This document shows positions 58,331 through 64,000 of a DNA stretch of 64,000 nucleotides, piece by piece. The stretch lies in assembly GCA_037367405.1 (NCBI GenBank), contig JAZKJV010000296.1, forward strand, positions 1,143,590-1,207,589. The letters are read 5' to 3'. Position numbers and translations under genes: made by a program. The number at the start of each line of letters is the position of its first letter. Position 1 is the stretch's first letter. The DNA comes from Ottelia alismoides. Taxonomy: Eukaryota > Streptophyta > Magnoliopsida > Alismatales > Hydrocharitaceae. Below the pieces are notes generated by a model. The model was not told the origin of the DNA. It made no database searches and worked only from the letters and a program-made list of their open reading frames with translations.

Positions 58331-59420
58331 TAATCTTCTCTTTCAAAGTGAGGAAGGCATTAAGACATTTATCATTTAACGCGAACTTGATGTCTTTTCC
58401 TAATAACTCAGTTAACAGTCGGGCAATCTTGGAGAAGTCTTAGATAAACCGTCGGTAAAAGTCGACATACCCCAGAAATGACCGTAACTGTTTAATGTTG
58501 GTTGGTGGCTCGAGTTTCTTGATGACATCCACCTTGGCAGGGTCATCCTCCATGCCTCGCTGGGAGATGACGTGCCCCAACACGATCCCGTGAGTAACCA
58601 TAAAATGGCTCTTTTCTCAGGACAGAACTAGATCTACCTCACAGCATTTCTGTAGAACCTGGTCTAGGTGCGCTAAACAATCGTCAAAGGACTCACCGTA
58701 GATCGAAAAGTCATCCATAAAAACCTCTAGAAAATCACCGATCATGTCCGCAGAATAGCAAGCATGCACCTTTGGAAAGTAGAAGGAGCGTTGCATAGTC
58801 CAAAGGGCATCCGTCTAAAGGCATACGTGCCGAACAGACATGTGAAAGTGGTTTTCTCCTGGTCTTCAGGAGCAACTGAAACCTGGTTGTATCTGGAGTA
58901 ACCGTCAAGGAAACAGAAGTACCCCTTCCCTGCCAACCGTTCTATGACTTGGTCTATGAAAGGCAAAGGGAAGCGGTCCTTCTTCGTCGCGGTGTTCAGC
59001 TTTCTGTAATCAACACATACTCGCCATGACGTGGTTACTCTCTTTGGAATCTCCTCTCCACTCTCGGTCTTAACCATATGAATTCCCAACTTCTTCGGGA
59101 CAACATGTAATGGGCTAACCCATTCAGAGTTGGAGATAGGATAAATGAACCCTGCATCGCACCATTTTGTGATCTCTTTCTTGACAACTTCTCCTAAAAC
59201 CGGATTAAGCCTACGCTGAAACTCTCTGGAAGGTTTGCTGTCATGATCGAGATAGATATGATGCGAACACAAAGCAGGATTAATCCCGCGGAGATCGGAT
59301 ACAGTCCACCCAATAGCCTTGCGGTTTCTTTTTAGAATCTCCATCAAACGAGATTCTTGATCATCGGTCAAATATGAGCTGATAATGACCGGAAACCATT
59401 GATGTGGACCCGTAAGGAAA
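58331..59420 (-). pseudogene. Element D reverse transcriptase
   Basis: Starts with GWTVSDLRGI, then WVSPLHVVPKK (motif 1 side), WRVCVDYRKLN, FCFLDGYSRYNQV, MPFGLCNAPSTFQRCM and, after a frameshift near 58742, EVFMDDFSIYG holding the catalytic F-x-DD box. Later stops lie at about 58625 and 58442. The part up to 58742 is a long open frame (58742-60121), so decay is recent or patchy. Sequence style is that of Athila-type elements. Confidence 0.88.
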
Positions 59421-59960
59421 GCATATTTCATGTTTGGTGGCAAAGTCTTTAATTCAGGTAAGGTAGAATCCGGATCTGCCGAAACATCTTCCGTATGAAT
59501 AACGAGATCTGTATTGGTTGTGGATTTATCGGCTTTCTGATTATCCACCATATCAATGTGCTCGATAGTCGGACTACAGAAGATGTTCAAGACATCATCC
59601 GACTTGTAAGAATGATCAGAGGAAAATAACTCAGCTAAATGAAACTCTGTCTCTGAATCAATTGAGATGGAGGAATCGTGTAACGTTTCTGACTCTGAAA
59701 AATCTGCAATAAACTCATCAGAATTCTGATCCCTTTGCTTCTCATCATCCAGACTAAAATATAAAGTTCCGTCTGAAGAATCACCTCTTGTGGTCTCGGA
59801 CCCGTCCTCTGTCAAACATTCTTGGGTCTCTACCTGATATCTTTCGAGGTCATCAAGACAGACCTCATCCATGTAATCGCAAGAGGCTAAAGAACTCAGA
59901 AAATCAGAAGATGCATCACTAGATATGTTCGAATTCCTCACCATCTCTATATGTACCTTC
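59421..59960 (-). pseudogene. Element D acidic linker between protease and reverse transcriptase
   Basis: An open stretch rich in Asp, Glu and Ser (for example SSDASSDFLSSLASCDY and FIADFSESETLHDSS). No domain recognised. It resembles the acidic ORFs of element B. Confidence 0.5.
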
Positions 59961-60330
59961 TCGCCCTCGGTGCGAAAAGATACCTTCCCTGTATCATAAT
60001 CGAAGAGGGCCTTTGCGGTTTCCAGAAAAGGCCTCCCGAGAATAATTGGGGTTAGGTGTAATTGTGTAGGGCAATCCATGTCCAGGACTGTAAAGTCCAC
60101 TGAGAATTGCAGACCCTGCACGACGACGATAACGTTCCTAAGTATACCTTAGGTCTCTTTACTAATCGATCAACAAACTGAAGGATCACACGGGATTTGT
60201 AAAGAGGACCTAACTCGAGCCTATCGAGTAACGAAGATGGTATCAAGTTAATCGAGGATCCGTTATCTAAGAGAGTGCGGTCGAACTCGGCTTTTGCGAT
60301 CTCGCATCTAACATAATGTGCCCCTGAGTC
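59961..60330 (-). pseudogene. Element D aspartic protease
   Basis: LLDNGSSINLIP near 60265 is the catalytic site, with D-N-G where retroviral-type proteases have D-T/S-G. After a frame change near 60150 come FSVDFTVLDM and the flap-end motif IILGRPFL near 60035. It would cleave the gag-pol polyprotein. Confidence 0.8.
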
Positions 60331-61707
60331 TTTCTTCTTCTTCGGTAATTTATTCCGTATGGAAAAAGATGTAGCCTTAGTCAAGTCATGTTTTTCTGTT
60401 CGAGATCTCTTTTTCCTACGCGTAGTACATCGGTTTTTCAGTTGATTCTTGAGTGTAGGAAACTGATCTAAGGCATCATGAAGCGGGATCTTCAAAAAGA
60501 TGTGATCTTTGAGTAATCTTTCGATCTCTGAAGAAGCAACATTATTTTTGGTATTTTTCTTTCCTTTTCCAAACAAAGCATCAGGAAAAGGAACACAATC
60601 AGAAGTCAGAAAATCAGACTTTTTATTCATTTCAGAATCAGCTTGTACATCGAGAGTTTCAGAATTATGTACAAAAGTCTCTAAGACAGGGGAAGAAATG
60701 TTTTTCTCGGGATTCTCTGCCTGATCTGGCGTGATTTCATCGTCTGATTCGCTCGGCATCACTCCCGGCTTTTGATACTGCAGAGTGGTCCTCATCATCT
60801 TGTTGGTTCTCCTCCTCGGCTTCAGATTCTTGCGGCTCATGGATCTGCTCGTGCTCCTCTGGTGCCCGCTCTTCTACTCCAGCAGGTGGTTGTGGTGATC
60901 TACCGCTCCTGAGACGAATGAAGTTAGATAAAAATTCAGGAAACGAGATCTTACCTGTAGTGTCTACCTGATCTGGATGCCTCCTCTTGTTATTCGGGTT
61001 CATCTGACGCTGGGCTAGAAGAGTGGTCTTCGGCGCGGTTAACTCGTCAAGACGACGGTTAACCTGCTCCATCTCGGTTTTGTGCGCTATCTGGAGCGTA
61101 CTCAGCATGTCCATGATCTGGTTGAGTGCCTGGGCTTGTGAAGACATCTCTGGTTCGGTGTGGTGGCCCTGGCTTGCTCCTCTCTCCTGCCTTGGCATGT
61201 ATAGCTGAGAGGTAGAAGGCTGGGAGTATCGCTGTGGTGTGGAGGAAGATTGCTGCGGCTGCTGATACGGATAGTTCTGTGAATAATTAGCAGGGTGCTG
61301 ATAAGAATGTGGTCTCTGTTGATAGACATTCGGATGAGACTGCTGCGGCGTGAAGCTCTGGCGGTGTTGGAAATGTGGACGTCCATGCTGCGGATGACCG
61401 TACGGCTGCTGCTGCTGATTCGGTATACTCGGCTGCTGAATCGGAGTATACCAAATCCCATTGATCTCAAGAGTGGATTGCGGCTCCACCTCCATCTCTG
61501 CGGTGCTGATGATCTGGCTGGGATTGGCGTGAGACTTATCCTCATGCAATCAAGCTGCGGAGTCTCTGGCTCGCTCTGTACAAAGTGGAACGGACGGGTG
61601 GGCGGAGCGGGTAAGATTCTCCGTGCTGGTTGTGTGGTCAAAGAAGACTGGCTCTGCTGATACTGGTGCTGAAGGTCAGACACCTTCTTCGACAGATCAC
61701 TCAGCTA
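60331..61707 (-). pseudogene. Element D linker between gag and protease
   Basis: Low-complexity, Gln/Pro/His-rich (60737-61549), then Lys/Glu-rich (60331-60840) across two overlapping frames. No zinc knuckle (CCHC) was found. A stop at about 61705 separates it from gag. Confidence 0.6.
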
Positions 61708-63005
61708 CTGAGGTAGAGATGAGAGTTTCTCCAACTCTCGCAGAGGCTGTAGGTCTTGGACCTGCTTGTGAATCACATCCACCAACGTTAGCTTCTCGCT
61801 AATGTATCCCATGTTGGTGTTGGATTCGGAATCTGAGATGTTAGCCACCTTGTGATGTTCTCGGTGATGTGATGGCTGCAGGGCTTTCTGAAATGCCCGA
61901 GTAGAGTCCACGACTCTCGAGTTCTCGGCCATCCCTTCGAAGATGGCCCAGACTGACTCGGCATCCTTGTTCAAGTAGCTATCGCCACATGCAGCACTTA
62001 CAAGCCGCTGTATATCTGGCTGAAGTCCTCCAAAATAGTTCTGAACTAGCACCTTTGTCGGGATCTCATGATGCGGGAATCTCTCCGTAAGGTCCTTGAA
62101 TCTATCCCATGCATCATGGAAAGATTCGTGCGAAAGCTATGTAAAGTTGGAGATCTGACTCCTCATCATGTTCATCCTTCCCAGAGGAAAATATTTGCGC
62201 AGGAAAGTGGACTTCAGATCGTCCCATGTAGATATTTCCCGTCCCAAATGGCTGAGCCAATAAAGAGTCTTATTGGCTAAGGCAAATGGAAAGCCTTGAG
62301 GCGTACGGCTTCCTGCGTAACTCTTAGATAACAAGCTGTGTCACAGATCATCTCAAATTGTTGCAGAAAAGTAAACGGCTCCTCTGTAGCATTCCCGTAG
62401 AACTTGGGAAGCAATGATATGAAGGACGACTTAAGCTTGTATGGCCCTTGATTCGGCGGTAGCCGAATCCAATGATGGAGCATCCTTGCGCCCGGGTCAT
62501 ACTCTTCCCGTAAAGTCGCGGGAACCGCGGGCGGTAACTGATTCCCGGCCCCTGCTCGCAGCGCGACTATTTCAGCCCGCAACTCATTCTGAGTTCTAAA
62601 TTGATCTCGGATCTGTAAATTCATCTGTTGAAGCATCTCGAGAATCCCTGCAGTAACATCTACGGCTGGATCTGGTCTTCCGTCATCTTGCTCCTCGGCT
62701 GCAGCCCTCTCGTCTGCTGCTGGTGCTTTACCGTGAGCCATCGGCTTCGAGTCGTCTGGAAAAGAGAAGCTCTCGTAAGAACTCAGCGAAAACTCGACGG
62801 GAGATGATCTATTGAGACAAGGGGCTGTCTCAATTTTCTGGCCAGCAGGTGAGGGAGTCTGGGTCTGACTCTCCTCGAGATCAGATGGGACCAGCTTGGG
62901 AAGAGAGTCATCCCAAGCTTGTGAAGATGTACGCTCGACGGTGGACGGTCGAAAGCTCATGGAGTCTGAGTAGAAAAACCGTCGAGACGTCATCCTCGAT
63001 GTCAA
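61708..63005 (-). pseudogene. Element D gag
   Basis: ATG at 63005 opens a 242-codon frame. An Ala/Gln-rich coiled part (residues about 110-155) leads to LLPKFYGNATEEPFTF..QFE (about 62420-62380). The frame shifts near 62290, continuing with WLSHLGREISTWDDL..FLRKYFP, then a stop near 62137, and FHDAWDRFKDLTERFPHHEIP..NYFGGL. This is the conserved gag domain of Ty3/gypsy elements that forms the particle shell. The broken frames mean no intact shell protein is made from this copy. Confidence 0.85.
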
Positions 63006-64000
63006 GAGGTTCGGGAGAGCACGATTTACGATTCAAAAAGAGAGGAAAAATGCGAAAGCCGCGGAAACTCATGTCCCGCAAGCAAACACAAAGCAAACCC
63101 CGTTTTTCACCAACTCAACCCGATATGACCGTAAGAGTTCGGTCCTTTTATCTTTTCGGTTTTAGGGTTGTAATTAGCAAACAAATAGTGCGGTTATCGT
63201 GCGCTATGCGAGCTGATAGGTATCCAATTTTTCTCGCGATACTATCCCGAGTCCTTACAGAGGATCACTTGTTTGTAGCCAGTATGGAGGCAAGTACGGA
63301 CCGTTTCCGGCTACCCGTGTTGCTTGGGGACGGAGCCTTACGCGATGTCCTCTAAATCCTCCACTCTGCTAAGCAAACTCAGACCGTTGCCGGCTACCCG
63401 AGCTTCCTCACTGACAAAGCAGTGATCAGGTGTATGTACTAAGTAGTATTTTGAAAAATCGGATTTTAGATTAAGTGTCGACTCTCGCTCGTGCACTCTG
63501 AGAAATGGCGGGGATTACTCTCCCAAATCAGATGAATCATTTTACGGTTTTTTTAAAGTCAGATATTTTAGCAGTCCTGGTTTTATTTTGTGGTTTTATA
63601 ATTTTTTTGAGTATTTCCAAACAAACTCTATATTTTTTTTTATTTTCTTAATCCTAAAATCATGCACTTAGGTTGCAAGTCCTAAAACTGGCTACGTAAG
63701 CACAATCAGATAGAATAAAAAACACCTAAACATGCATCCATCGAAAAAGCCGCGGAAAAACCGATAAGGAGAGAAAACCGCGGTGGGTGCTCTGATCCCC
63801 CGAATACACGCTATCCGGCGAATCAGACCCCGAAGAAAAATGGGGGTGGGGGGGAGTTGTTTTATTTTTACAGTTTCTGTCCCTCTCTCTCTCTTTTACA
63901 AAATTAGACTAACTAAATCTGCCCTCTACAGCCGACTCGTGAAGAAGAAGCCGGCCTCTGCGTTTTCAACTGATTCGGCTTCCTAAGACGTCGGTTGATA
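63006..64000 (-). other. Element D 5' untranslated leader (partial)
   Basis: The block GGACTGCTAAAAT (minus, about 63575) and GGGAGAGTAATCCC (about 63512) match the leaders of elements B and C. In those, this block lies about 770-870 bp after the primer site, which predicts the D primer site near 64350-64450, beyond the window. Short ORFs here are not conserved. Confidence 0.6.

Larger units (their letters stand above)
42353..64000 (-). mobile_element. Element D: Athila-like Ty3/gypsy retrotransposon (minus strand, incomplete in window)
   Basis: Order in minus sense: leader (64000-63006), gag, proline/glutamine-rich linker, protease, acidic linker, reverse transcriptase, RNase H, integrase, a 2.1-kb untranslated 3' region with hairpin array, polypurine tract, and a 3' LTR split by element C (54394-51790 and 42830-42353). 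The 5' LTR and primer site lie beyond 64000. Absence of a chromodomain, a protease D-N-G in place of D-T/S-G, and the FMDD catalytic box fit the Athila/Tat side of Ty3/gypsy. Multiple frameshifts and stops show the copy is inactive. Confidence 0.88.

Overview
The window is nuclear DNA from a flowering plant. The evidence is a GPI-anchored lipid-transfer-protein gene with canonical GT-AG introns, an intronless short-chain dehydrogenase gene with extreme GC at third codon positions, and a landscape of CACTA, hAT, Mutator-like, TRIM, LINE and Ty3/gypsy (Athila-like) elements. The high GC3 of the two genes suggests a monocot, but this is inference. There are only two intact protein-coding genes in 64 kb. 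The rest is nested transposable elements and their relics, as in a large repeat-rich genome.

Layout. 0-6.1 kb: small DNA transposons (a CACTA-type MITE at 524-836 and a hAT element at 1321-3142 carrying two nested fold-back elements), a coding-like inverted duplication (4.93-5.25 kb), and a complete minus-strand TRIM retrotransposon (5515-6089). 6.1-7.2 kb: three-exon lipid-transfer-protein gene. 7.6-11.25 kb: solo gypsy LTR. 11.3-15.7 kb: Copia-like relics with an initiator-Met primer site. 15.7-31.3 kb: a minus-strand LINE split by a 12.6-kb non-autonomous gypsy element (element B, 16896-29502). 31.3-38.2 kb: two more gypsy LTRs (F, G), apparently nested and both missing their 3' ends. 38.2-39.4 kb: a tandem cluster of fold-back elements. 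39.6-40.4 kb: short-chain dehydrogenase gene. 40.5-42.35 kb: internal fragment of a gypsy element (E). 42.35-64 kb: a minus-strand Athila-like element with gag, protease, reverse transcriptase, RNase H and integrase (element D), whose 3' LTR is split by a coding-free 9-kb LTR element (element C, 42831-51784). The 5' LTR of D lies beyond the window.

Insertion boundaries are well supported. Target-site duplications flank the CACTA MITE (AAT), the hAT element (CTTATTCC), the TRIM (TGACC), the solo LTR (ATGTC), element B (GGAGG), element C (ATGGG) and probably a Mutator-like MITE (TCAGGAAGG). The nesting gives relative ages: the LINE is older than B, and D is older than C.

The gypsy LTRs (A, B, C, D, F, G and a fragment) form one related set. 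They are 3-3.6 kb long and begin with the palindrome TGATGAA-N(6-7)-TTCATCA. Where complete they carry AT-rich flanks around a GC-rich, ORF-bearing island. Elements B and C use a tRNA-Asp-type primer site. The most unusual structure is an array of hairpins, each immediately followed by a polypurine tract (CTTAGGAT..ATCCTAAG-TATAGGGGG type), found in the 3' untranslated part of B, C and D. D is probably a relative of the autonomous source that mobilised B and C, but this copy is broken by frameshifts and stops.
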